A stretch of DNA of 40,000 nucleotides from Neocallimastix lanati (nom. inval.) (GCA_016946835.1 JACVTC010000052.1:1-40000); one strand, 5' to 3'. Positions 20,517 through 31,323 are shown, numbered from the stretch's first letter. Program-made: numbers and translations. The notes: a model not told the origin generated them from the sequence alone.

Positions 20517-22195
20517 TCATATAGTTATGGATGAAAAAGATTTAAATATCCATCACGTTAGAGAAGTTGAGTGTTTAGAAAATGAACCTTCAAATTTCAA
20601 ATATAAAAATATATCAAAGGAAGATCCTTATTTTACCTTTGAAAACCTAAACAGGAATAATATGGGACCTATTATTAACAATAGAGAAGAAAGAAATTTA
20701 ATTCCAGAAGAAATACATGATGCTGAAGAAGTTAATAATGAAGAAATACATAATGTTGAAGAAGTTAATAATGAAGAAACACATAATGTTGGAGAAGAAT
20801 TAAATAACGAAGAAATACATAATGTAGATGAAGAAGTAAATATTGAAGAAATAAATATTGAAGAAAATATCAATATGGAAAATGAAAATGAAAATATGGA
20901 AAACATTAATATGGAAATTGAAAATGACCTAAATAATGTAAGAAGCACAGAAGAAGATATAAATGAAAGAAAAGCAGTTGAAGAAGAGATCAAAAATGAA
21001 AAAAGAAATAATAATACAAATATTTATAACGATATATTACCAGAAAATATTAATAACAATAATGAAAATCTTGAGGATAATAATGTAAAAAGTAATAATA
21101 AATTAAATAACAAAGAAAATATCGATAATATAACAAAAAAATCAATAAATAAGGATAATGATATCTCAAGAAGAGGAGTATATTCTAATAACAAAGAAGT
21201 TAATATGGATATAGAAAAATATACCTTAAACGATAAATATAATAATAAAAATCTGACCATAAAAGATATTATTAAGGAAAATTTAAATTATAATGAAAGG
21301 AATGATAAAAATATTATAACTAACTTAAACGATACAAATTATTTTCATGACAATAATATAGATAAAAACATACCAAGAGATAATAATAAATATATATATA
21401 ATAAACACAACAATACCATAAATAAAGAAAACACTAAAAGCAATTCATATAAAGACGACACAAAAATGAATTCTAAAAATTTTATTGATGAATATAATTC
21501 GAAATTTATTCATAATAATAACAAATTATTTAGTAGAGATACATTTGATTTTACTTATGAAATAAACAAAAAAAGAAAGAAAATAACCAATAATAATGAA
21601 AATAATATTGACGACTTACCTTCTACTTCCAATAATATCCTGAATTATAATAATTGTGATCCTGAAATTCCAAATTTCGAATTTAAGAAATTCAATTCTA
21701 ATGAATTTCTTAAAAATACTAATCCTGTTAAAAAAAAGTAGAAAAGGAAAAGAAGTAATATATGAAGATATAACACCAAAACAAAATAATCCTGTCACAC
21801 CGTCCACTTCTATTGTTGATACTCCTACAATTAATAAAAATATTGATAAAAAGCCAATAACAATAAAAGATAAAGAAATGAGTAAAAATAATATTTCAAA
21901 TAATATAAATAATTCAAAAAATAATACTTACAAGAATGAAAAAATTTTTAAAAATAAAAATTCTTCAAAAAATGACAAAATTCTTCATAAAATATTTTCT
22001 AAAAATGAAAAAATTTTTAATAATAAAAATTTTTCAAAAATCGACAAAAATTTTCCTGCAAAATTATTGGAAGATAATTCTCAATTTAATGCTAATATTA
22101 ACAAATTTATATTAAATTCTAATAATGCTATTAATAAATCAAATAATAATTTAAATTTAAAGGTTAACAAGTCACATGATATTGATGATTATAAG
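20506..22195 (+). pseudogene. Copia element 1: post-integrase Asn/Glu/Lys-rich region, no RT
   Basis: After the frameshift the sequence codes for the end of the integrase region, then about 570 residues extremely rich in Asn, Glu, Lys and Ile, with a second frame change near 21725. It contains a short repeat of the type EVNNEEIHNVE (20715-20850). No RT or RNase H motif (no MPFG, YxDD or TDA) can be found before the MULE insertion at 22196 cuts it. Copia elements normally place RT right after the integrase C-terminal region. The long linker could be an expanded integrase tail or a replacement of RT. Confidence 0.75.
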
Positions 22196-22467
22196 GGGGG
22201 TGGTGCGTTTCGGAATGTGGCTTTAAATATTTTTACATAAATTTTCATTTCGGAATGTGGCTTATATTATTTTTTTTATAAATTTTTATTTATGAATATA
22301 ATATTTAAATATTAAAATAAAATGGCACATATAATTTCTTTGAAAAAATAATTATTAATTATTATTTAATTATTTATTTATATAAAAAATTTTATATATA
22401 ATACGCCATCTCAAAAAGCATGTGGCTTATATCTATTCACGTGCGGTTCCGAAACGCGCTCTCCCCC
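22196..22467. mobile_element. Non-autonomous MULE, 272 bp (copy C)
   Basis: Same ends as copy B: left GGGGGTGGTGCGTTTCGGAA, right TTCCGAAACGCGCTCTCC plus C run. It keeps about 165 bp of the left end and about 105 bp of the right end, joined at the shared word AATTATTA. It interrupts the Asn-rich reading frame of copia element 1. No convincing target duplication flanks it. To the right, CCCAACT resembles the AACT between copies A and B. Confidence 0.85.
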
Positions 22468-22534
22468 TCCCAACTAATTACTAAATATTATTGACATATT
22501 AAATAATGTAAACACGTGATTGTCATATTAAATT

Positions 22535-22913
22535 AATTTCTACATATTATATTTTAGTTATAAAATATAATATTTAGCTATATTAGATTCTTATATTTTA
22601 TTTATATTAAATATTTATATTATTATCTTACTTTATATTATCAATATCAAACTTATATTAATACTATTACATATTCATATTAATAATTAATATTTTAATA
22701 ATTAATTATTTTATATAAATACATGTTTAAATCTTTTGATTAATCCTTTGTAGGATTATTGTAATTTAAATTATAGTAATAATTATATAAAATAATAATG
22801 TAATAAAATATTATTAAGATTAAATAAAATTTATATTTTAAATAAAAACTTAATTATAAAATTTACTAATAATAATATGTTTTAAATAAGAGTAAAATTA
22901 AATTATTAATTAA
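22535..22913. repeat. Duplicated flank, left part
   Basis: Matches 12923-13299 closely. Its continuation (26862-26953) is found on the other side of copia element 2, so the element appears inserted into a duplicated segment, with the junction in an AATTAAT run. Confidence 0.8.
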
Positions 22914-23276
22914 TGTTAGAAAATTAGTATTTTTAGTTTAAATTTTTAATTAACACTTTGTTCAATACTTTTATTTTATTATAATTTTAAATATTAAATA
23001 TCAAATAGTATATTATAAATAAATAGGATATATTACAATAATATATAGTTTATATAGTTTATGATACAAATAATATAGCTTTAAAATTTTTTATAAGCCT
23101 CTTTTATATTATTTCTAATAAGTCATGTATTTAATATATTAAATATATATGTTCCATTGAATGTAATTTTTATGAATATAAAAATATTAAATCATGTACT
23201 ATTATTAAAAAATAGGTTCTTTAATAAAAATAAAACTTTTAGTAAAAAGTAAATATTTATTTACGATTTTTTGTCA
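22914..23276 (+). repeat. Putative 5' LTR of copia element 2
   Basis: The block starts TGTTAG exactly where homology with the 13-kb locus stops and ends TTGTCA immediately before the primer-binding site, giving TG...CA termini and a 363-bp LTR. No second copy was found at the 3' side of the element (before 26862), so the LTR call rests on the termini, the primer site and the insertion boundary. Confidence 0.6.
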
Positions 23277-23288
23277 GATTAAGAGTCT
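23274..23288 (+). promoter_or_regulatory. Primer-binding site matching a tRNA-Lys(CUU) anticodon arm
   Basis: TCAGATTAAGAGTCT is the exact complement of AGACUCUUAAUCUGA, the anticodon loop and stem of a eukaryotic tRNA-Lys(CUU) (CUU is the anticodon). It sits directly at the putative LTR end. Copia-type elements such as Drosophila copia and yeast Ty5 prime with a tRNA 5' half cut in the anticodon region, so position and sequence fit half-tRNA priming with a Lys tRNA. The tRNA of this genome was not seen. Confidence 0.7.
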
Positions 23289-23368
23289 CAATGACTCTCT
23301 AGTGTTTTTAAGATACATTTATGTGTGAAAAATATATTGAGGAATTTAGTAATTAGTTATAATTAGTG

Positions 23369-23393
23369 TTGTCGATAATTGAGTAATCGACAA
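23369..23393 (+). other. 8-bp hairpin in the copia 2 leader
   Basis: TTGTCGAT (23369-23376) and ATCGACAA (23386-23393) are perfect inverted repeats around a 9-nt loop, 72 nt before the gag ATG. The stem has three G-C pairs in very A+T-rich DNA. It may be a leader RNA structure such as a packaging or dimerisation signal; that is a guess. Confidence 0.45.
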
Positions 23394-23464
23394 AATAAAT
23401 AAATAAAACTTTTATAAATAATAAAAAATAATAATAAACAAAAGAAAAGTAAACAAAAAAAAAA

Positions 23465-26400
23465 ATGTCTGAAGTAATCATTCATAGTAAGGACTACGTC
23501 CTGACAGAGACCAATTATAAAGATTGGTACGAAGATTTCAAATTAGAATTAGATGGAGCCGGACTTGGGGAATATGTAGAGAGAGATATCGAAGAGATTA
23601 TAAATGAAACTACCGCTAAGTATACTGATAAACACACCGGACTATCTGAAGAAGGGGAAGAGAAAATTAGGAAGCACAAGATGAACAACTCAAAGGTTAT
23701 CAGTTTCACCAAAAGGTCTGTGAATTCAAAAATCAAAGCGTTTATAAAGAATAAAACAGTAGAAAAAAAATCAGCTTATGCATTAATAAAGTTACTAGAG
23801 AAAAAATATAAGTGAATGAAATCCCCAAACTCTATAGGAAACTAGAAAACTTAAACGTCAGTAATGAAAAAGAAGTCATAAACTACATTGATGAATTTTT
23901 GGAAATCATAGGAAAATTGAGCTAGCTAAATATAAAACTTAATAATAGAGAAAAGTTAACTTATTTATACAAAGGACTGCCCGAGAAACAAATAAACTTT
24001 CTAGAAATTAGATGCAGTATCTCTGACGACATTGATAAAATTTTAAAAGACATGAAAAAACAAATCAGAAACCGTCAGACATACATTCATGAGGATGAAA
24101 AAGAAGTATCATTCATTTCCAGGAATGACAGCAGAAGTAAATATAGTAAATTGAATACTCACCATAATAAACATGGTAAAAATGAATATCATCACTCTAA
24201 ACATCATAATATGGAGTTTGGCAAAAAAAGATATAGTCAAAATAATAATCATTATAGAAATAGTAACGATAATTTCGGTAATAATAGTTATAATAGAAAA
24301 AATTATTCAAATAAAAAATACTGCTTTATATGCAATAATGAAAATCATCTAGCTTTTAAATGCCCGTTTAACCCTAAAAATCCGAATAACAAAATAAAAG
24401 TCATAGCTAAGAAATTTAGTCAATTAAATCTGAGAGAAGATGAACTAAATGATATTGAATTTTGCTATGATAATGATACATCATCATCTGAAACTGAAAC
24501 AAGAGAAATTAACTTAATAGAAATTCAAAGTTTAGGAGAAGAAAGTGAAAATGAAGAAATTCCAGAAATCCCTCTTTATGAAACCAATAATTTAAACTTC
24601 ATCAACCGTCAACACACCCCAAAAAATGCTGGAAGAATAACCAAGAATATCTCAAGAGTTGATAACATTATTGATAAAATAATTCCGCCAATAATTAACA
24701 AAATTGTCACAAATGACGAAAACAAGGAAATAATTAAACAATATATTGAAACTAATTCGTGTAATTGCATAGGTGTTCCATCGTTGTTATTCACTATTGA
24801 TTCTGGAGCATCAGTTCATGTTACAAATTCCATTGAATTCCTTAAAGATATAAGAGAATACAAAATAAATATCATCCTGCCAAACAAAGCAAAAATTAGG
24901 ATTACCAAAATAGGAACATTATCAGGATATATCAATAATAAACCTTTCGAAATAGAAGATGTACTATATTCCAAGGAACTCAACAAGAACTTTATTTCGT
25001 ATAGTATTTTAAGGAAAGCAGGTTATCTAGCTGATTATATACTTATAGATGACAACATATATTTTAGACTCGCCAATAAGAACCAGAATTTATTATGTAT
25101 CGCAAAAGAAAATGATGCCAATATATGCAATATCATTGTGTCTAAAAGATGGAATATAAACAACGACCAAAATATTTATAATCTTGAGCTAGACGACTAT
25201 TCCGAAAAGATATGGCATTTAAGACTATGACATTTTTATAACAATAACTTAAGAAAATATCTTGAAGGACACAATATTAAGAAAAGTAATTGTATTGACT
25301 GTGAAACTTCAAAATTAAAAAAGGCATCATTCAATAAATCTACCTCCCGCGCTTCAAGACCTTTGGAATTAATTCATTCAGACGTGCTAGGACCTCTTAA
25401 ATTATCAAGAAATAATTATAAATATGTAATTACCTTTCTGGATGATTATAGTCGGAAAAGCTGGATCTATTTGATGAAGAAAAGATCTGAGGTCACAGAT
25501 ATTTTCGCTCAATTTGTTAAAATGGTCTCCAATGAACAAAACTTAACTGTTGTTAAGATTCAATCAGATAATGGAAAAGAATATACATCTAATAAATTTG
25601 TAACATTTTGTTCAGAAAATGGTATTCAAAGAAGACTTACCGTTCCAAGAAACCCCCAGAGTAATGGTAGAGCTGAAAGACTTAATGGTACCTTGGAGAA
25701 TGCAGTGAAAGTAATGTTAAACCAAGCAAAACTTAGTGAAAATTTTTGGGAAGATGCAATTAAAACCACTAATTATATTTATAATATAACTCCAAGAAGT
25801 TCTATTGACTTTAAAATCCCTGATGAACTTTATTACAAAAAACCGGTGAATATAGATAAATTAAAAGTCTTTGGTTGTAAAGCTTACTATTATATAGATC
25901 CAAATTTAAAAGAAAATAAATTTCATTCAAACTCAAAACCAGGTATATTTTTAGGATATGATATAAATGTAAATGGATATATTATTATGGATTATGAAAC
26001 ATTAAAAACTCATGTAGTTCGAGACGCTGTTTTTGAAGAAGAAATTCCATGAAATTTCAATCTAATAAACAAAAAACCTTACGACGAATAATATAATTTA
26101 CCTTCTTTACATGCTGACAACGATATAGATGATTATGAAGATATAAATATTGAAGATAAAGAAACATTTGATGATAATCCAAAGTCACGTATATTTATTA
26201 ATCCTATGTTATCTACTCAACAAACTTACACCCATATAAATAATAATGAAGACCATAACATCAATAATAAAAAAAGAAAATTAGAAAAAGCCAAAAACAA
26301 TGATAAAAATATATCCAACACTAATACAACAGTTAAAAATATGAATAATAAGAATAATAAATTAAACAATACGGATTACATAATGAATAACATCAATAAT

Positions 26401-26860
26401 ACATTTAATAACAAACATGACACGTCAAATAACACTAACAACACGAAAAAGTACACGAAAAATGATATTGATAATAAGAACAATAGAAAAGTTCTATTTG
26501 AGAATAATAATAATTTTATTAAAGATTTAAATATTAATGAAAATAAACAAAAATATGAAAATATTATAATAGATACTTATAATAAAGATAAAATTATTGA
26601 TAGTAATAATTCTAATCAAGAATACATGAAGAATAATAGAAATGAAAATAACGATATAGATAAAATAAACAAAGCTGCGAATAAAAATATTTAATATTAT
26701 AAAAATAAAATAAGAGAATCAAATTATAATATTTATAAATTAATGAATGGATTAAATGATGTAATCCAAAATAATAATTATATTAAAAAATTAATTGAAA
26801 ATAACATACCTTTCAATGTACAAGAAGTAAACAAACAATATAATAATAATAAATATAATT
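23465..26860 (+). pseudogene. Copia element 2: Gag-protease-integrase polyprotein, decayed, no RT
   Basis: It starts at ATG 23465 and reads VLTETNYKDWYEDF, a copia Gag start. A frame change at about 23812 and a TAG at about 23924 follow; Gag resumes (YKGLPEKQINFLEI) to a CCHC knuckle (CFICNNENHLAFKC, about 24322-24363). The protease DSGAS is at about 24799. A zinc site follows, with TGA for Gly at 25228. The integrase D (25381), D (25567) and E (25675) are in exact DX35E spacing, with KPGIFLGYD after it. Further lesions are TGA for Trp after EEEIP at 26052, TAA for Glu at about 26088 and TAA at 26692. From about 26206 the product is Asn/Lys-rich and runs to the TAA at about 26858 without any RT or RNase H motif. 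Lesions are substitutions and small indels, with no homopolymer growth. Confidence 0.9.
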
Positions 26861-26861
26861 A

Positions 26862-27613
26862 ATAAATTACTATAATTTGGCATCTTGACATCTTGACCTA
26901 ATCGTTTAAGACCAAATGATCTTAAAACTTTAACAAAGAATGTAAAGTTTGTATTCAGATTAAAGGGTAAAGTTGGCTTGGTCGGAAGCCTTTAATCAAA
27001 TAACCTTATTGATATTTATTTTTTATTTTAATTTATAAGTTTCTTTATTCAAATTATAAGAATAATGTTATTTTATAATTAAGCTTTTAATTAACTAGAT
27101 TTTATTTAATATATTTTATTATAAAAGTAATTAGATTATTTTATAAATAAATAATCTTACAAAGATTTAGAAAAAGAATGATTTTTTAGTTCTTTTATAT
27201 TTTTTTGAAAAAACAATACTCTTTTGTAAGTTAACCAATTAATAGTATAAAATTTTTTAAGATAATAATACTATAAATAGTATTAATATATTTAAAATAA
27301 TAATAAGATCGATAGGTTTTTAACATATTTAATATATATCTGAATAAATTTAATTTATAATTATATATAATAATTAAATAATTGAAGAATAGGAAAAAAA
27401 AAAATTAATTACTGATATAACTGTTAAATAATGTACATTAAGATATTATAAAATTTCTTAATGATATAATGTAGGTAATAGATTAAATATTGAATTAATG
27501 TATAATATTAAATAACTGAGTCTTTTTATCATAAGAAATAAAAATAATAATTAATAAATAAATAAATAAATAAATATATAATAATATAAATTTCGTGTGT
27601 GTGTATACACCAC
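26862..27613. repeat. Right flank of copia 2 and probable 5' LTR of copia 3
   Basis: The first ~90 bp (TTTGGCATCTTGAC..., including a duplicated CATCTTGA) match 13301-13385. The rest, up to the LTR end at 27634, is A/T-rich and ends in a GT-rich palindrome (GTGTATACAC). As the sequence directly before the copia 3 primer site, it presumably contains that element's 5' LTR, whose start cannot be fixed. Confidence 0.5.
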
Positions 27614-27617
27614 ATTC

Positions 27618-27634
27618 TGTGTGACTCCTTAACA
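27618..27634 (+). repeat. LTR 3' end, left copy (copia 3)
   Basis: TGTGTGACTCCTTAACA, within a 21-bp perfect repeat (27614-27634), recurs at 30459-30479. It ends in CA immediately before the primer-binding site, as the end of a 5' LTR should. Confidence 0.6.
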
Positions 27635-27646
27635 GATTAAAAGTCT
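27633..27646 (+). promoter_or_regulatory. Primer-binding site matching a tRNA-Lys(UUU) anticodon arm
   Basis: CAGATTAAAAGTCT is the complement of AGACUUUUAAUCUG, the anticodon loop and stem of a eukaryotic tRNA-Lys(UUU). It occupies the same place relative to the LTR end as the tRNA-Lys(CUU)-type site of copia 2 and differs from it at one base, the one that changes the anticodon complement from CUU to UUU. Confidence 0.65.
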
Positions 27647-29755
27647 CAAAGCTGAGAGACTTATATTTTTTTTTTTTTTTTTTTTTTTTTATAAAACATT
27701 TTATGATATCATTAAATTTTAATAAATAATATTTAGTTTTTAATTTATCTTATTCTTTTTTTTTTTCATTTTATATTCATCATAATGCCTAAGAGAAAAA
27801 AAAAAAATAATAAAAAAAGGCAATTGAAGAGAGCTCCAGTTCATCAACTCCAACTTGATAGTAAGGAAAATAGAACTATCTCCTCAGTAATACATGATGA
27901 TTCTGAAAATGATGATGTTACAAACGATTCTGATTTATTTGAAGGTAGTGATGATAATCCCAATAATAATAAAAAAATATCATCATTAATAAAATTAATA
28001 AATACTATGGTAATACATCAAAATCTGTTTTTGATATAAAAGATTTTGACATGTAAAAAAGAAAATTTTCTTGATTGGTATGAACCATTAAAGAAGACAT
28101 TTAATTGCCAATGAATTTAGATACTTTCATTGACGAACAAATAGATAGTAAAAACTATGAATGGAAAACAAATAAAAGATGATCATGTAGTCCAGTCAAT
28201 AATAATTAATAGCCTGGAATAAAATTAATCAAAAATCTTATCTTAGTGGATGTAGAACTGTATACCAAATTGTGCAAAGATTGAAAAGGCGCTACTATCA
28301 ATCCGGACAAGCATTATTAAATATCTTAGAACGAAAAAAAAAAAAAAATTAAAAAATTTAAAAAATTAATAATAATGATTATATACAGTATATGAATGAA
28401 TAAATGAATTAAATAATCTTTTTTGAACAACACCAAACTGAGGTGTGAAAATTTAAATAAAAAAAAAAAACAATGGATGAAGAAACAAAACTTTTATATT
28501 CATCTATTGAACTAGATAAAATTGGTATTAATTCACCTCCTATATACCGTTTTAAAAATTTTAATGATTTAGTTAATGAATTATATTAAAAGACACGACT
28601 TTTTCGAAAAGGCAAATATATTACAATACTCAAACAATATGTCTATTGATTTTAAATGTCAATAAATGTGAACAAAGGAATATCTTATAATAATATTAAT
28701 TCTAATAAAGAATATTACTGCCATATCTCTAAAGTTAAAGGTCATTCTACTGATTTTTGTAAATTTAATTCTTTAAAATAAAGAAAACAATAATTACAAA
28801 AATAATAGCTTTAAAAATAAAAATAAATATAAGAATTATAATAACATTAAGTTTAATTTAAAACGAAATAATAATAATAATTATCACTCAAGTAATATTA
28901 ATGAAGATAATTATAATGACGATATTTCTAACAACTCATATGAATATGATGATGACAATGATTTTATGGATGAAACATATATTAATTTTATTAGTAGTAT
29001 CTCAGTAATTGAAGATTGTAATATTATAAATTTTAAAAATTGGAAAATAAATACACACATTGGATTATTAACAGCAAGTACTGGTATTAATTTAACTAAT
29101 GAATTAAACAATTTAAAAAAATAAAAAATGATATCAATAATAAAAATATTATATATCCAAATAGTAAATTAGATAGAATTAAATGTAAAGGTACATATAA
29201 TGGCAAATTCAAAAATAATAAATTTATTTTATCTAATGTTTATTACGCGTCAAATATCAAAAAAAAAATAATTTAATTTCAACATATTCTATACTAAAAA
29301 AAAAAAAAAATGGATGTAAAATAATAATGGAAAATATTAATAATAAGGACAGATTACAGATAATAAAAAAAAATAATAATAAATTAATAACAAATATTTA
29401 TGCAGATGACGAAAATTTATTTTCTTTTGATACCATACCAATTAATAATGTTACTTACAAAAAAATCACGTTTTGCATATAGATACTGTTTTATGGCACG
29501 CGAGGTTAGGTCATTACGATAACAAAAATATACAAAAAACATTGTTATTGAGCATTTGAAACTTCATAACTCTAAAAATTGTCATCAATGCAAAATCAGC
29601 AAGTTAAAGAAAAAAAAAAACCAATTTTAATAAATCTGAAAAACCAATGGAATTAGTTCACACCGATGTTGTAAGAAAATTAGAAAATTCTTTTAATGAT
29701 TTCAACTACTGTGTCACTTTTCTTAATGATTTTTCAAGAAAATGTTGGGTTTTTC

Positions 29756-29854
29756 TTATTTAAAAAAATAAAAATCAGATGTTCCTGATACTAGTTAAAG
29801 TTATAAAATTTAATAAAAGTATCAGGAACATCTGATTTTTATTTTTTTAAATAA
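29756..29854. repeat. Perfect 37-bp inverted repeat with 25-nt spacer
   Basis: 29756-29792 and 29818-29854 are exact reverse complements over 37 bases, containing ATCAGATGTTCCTGATACT and its complement. The left arm belongs to the integrase reading frame (KNKNQMFLILVK in another frame), so the right arm looks like a fold-back copy inserted into the relic. It could extrude as a cruciform. Confidence 0.9.
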
Positions 29855-30238
29855 CTTTAACTTTATTTCTAATACTACCTCCTTCAAAATTAGTAATGTT
29901 AAAATCTGATCATGGTACAGAATACATTAATAAAAAATTTAATTAAATTTATGGAATCAAAAGGTTATTAATTTTTATATTCATTCTACTCCAAGGAAAT
30001 CCTTAGCAAAATGGTCGTGCTGAACGCTTAAACCAAACTTTAAACCATTGTGCAACGACTTTATTGAATTCTGCTAAACTTCTTCTTATTTTTCTGGGAT
30101 TCTGCCTTTTTTTATGCACTGCTTATTTGTATAATATTAACCCTCATCAGCAGCAGTATTGATAATAAAAAATTCCTAATGAATTATTTTTCAACAAACC
30201 CGTTGATATTGCACATCTTAAAAGTTTTTGGTTGTAAA

Positions 30239-30240
<2 letters not shown>

Positions 30241-30270
<30 letters not shown>
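30241..30270. repeat. T homopolymer inside the copia 3 integrase relic
   Basis: A run of about 30 T interrupts integrase sequence between VFGCKA-like coding and NHKSNKFENNSKP. It is an expansion or insertion within former coding DNA and breaks the frame. Confidence 0.85.
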
Positions 30271-30275
<5 letters not shown>

Positions 30276-30458
30276 AATCATAAATCCAACAAATTCGAAA
30301 ATAATTCCAAACCAAGGAAAATACCAATTTTCCTTGGTTATACAGGTGATTCTCTTGGTTATAAGATTTTAGATGGGAAAGTAATAATTCTAATGATATT
30401 ATGAATGATTTATAATTAAAAAATCCCTTAAATAATAATAATGATATGAATAATAATA

Positions 30459-30479
30459 ATTCTGTGTGACTCCTTAACA
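30459..30479 (+). repeat. LTR 3' end fragment (copia 3, right copy)
   Basis: A 21-bp perfect copy of the LTR end at 27614-27634, joined directly to Asn codons. A deletion seems to have run from the post-integrase region into the last 21 bp of the 3' LTR, so the element ends at 30479. The following ~65 bp end in an A39 run at 30545-30583. Confidence 0.6.
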
Positions 30480-30542
30480 ATAACTGTTGTAAAGTCATTT
30501 ATATAAGTATAATATAAATAAAAACTCGTTATGCCATTATAA

Positions 30543-30583
<41 letters not shown>

Positions 30584-30586
<3 letters not shown>

Positions 30587-31283
30587 TCTAAAATAAATCA
30601 TTAATATTAAATATTATTTATTAAATTATTCTCAGAATTATTAGACCTAAAATAATTCTTTAAAAAGAGTTAACCTAAATTATTAATTTTTTTAGGATTA
30701 AATAAATAAATAATATTATTAACGCAATATTAAATGAATTTTTATTTTTATTTTTATTTTTTTTATTTTTTTATTTATTTATTTTATTTTATTTTATTTT
30801 ATTTTTTAAATTTTTTATTTATTTTTATTTTGATTATTTTATAATTTTTTTTTTTTTCTTAATAATTAGAAAGAATTCCTAAAATATATATATAATAAAA
30901 AAAAGGGGATTTTATATATATTTAAAAAATTATTTTTATTTTTTTTTTTTTTTGATATTGAGATATTCTTAGGAAAATATATAAAAAAAAAAATAAAATA
31001 AAATAAAAAGGGATATTTCAATAGTATTTTCATAAAATAAAAAAAAAAATAAAAAAATAATTAAAAAAAAAGATATGATAATTTATTACTACATATATTT
31101 TATTATTACTGAAATATCGTATATAAATGATTTATTATAATTATAGAAATATTTTATCTTAAATAGTATTTTATAATGAAATTTTTTTTAGTCAATTTTT
31201 TTTTTTTTTTTTACAAATATTCACACATTTAAATATATATTATTTTTTTAATGATAGAAATTTAAATTTAAAATTAGATAAAA

Positions 31284-31323
<40 letters not shown>

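Larger units (their letters stand above)
22914..26861 (+). mobile_element. Copia element 2, about 3.95 kb
   Basis: Extent is set by the putative LTR start, the coding end and the junction of flanks that are continuous at 13.3 kb. It comprises a 5' LTR, tRNA-Lys-type primer site, leader, Gag-PR-IN and an Asn-rich end. A 3' LTR is not recognisable, which is odd for an insertion by an integrase; 3' truncation or a non-standard insertion may explain it. The target-site duplication cannot be resolved because the boundary is an AATTAAT run. Confidence 0.6.
27785..30458 (+). pseudogene. Copia element 3: heavily decayed Gag-protease-integrase
   Basis: It starts at ATG 27785 with KRKKKNNKKRQLKRAP and acidic sequence. 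KENFLDWYEPLKKTF (about 28060) matches the Gag start of copia 2. A knuckle-like CHISKVKGHSTDFC (about 28719) has Ser for the second Cys. Protease remnants (NTHIGLLTASTGINLTNE, about 29050), the pre-integrase LWHARLGHYDN (about 29490) and the integrase (MELVHTDV, FLNDFSRKCWVFL, LKSDHGTEY, NGRAERLNQTLNH) follow to KIPIFLGYTGD (about 30325). A short Asn run then ends at the LTR fragment. It is broken by many frame changes, several at A or T homopolymers, and by a 37-bp inverted duplication at 29756-29854. No RT follows. Confidence 0.82.

Noticed and set aside
20490-20530. Programmed frameshift in copia 1 after the integrase
   Set aside because: No slippery heptamer fits, and copia 2 reads through the same place in one frame; a simple indel is more likely.
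30545-30583. A39 run as a poly(A) tail of a retroposed copy of copia 3
   Set aside because: Runs of similar length occur throughout the right compartment, including in introns of the ATPase gene, and the 5' side keeps sequence upstream of the LTR end.
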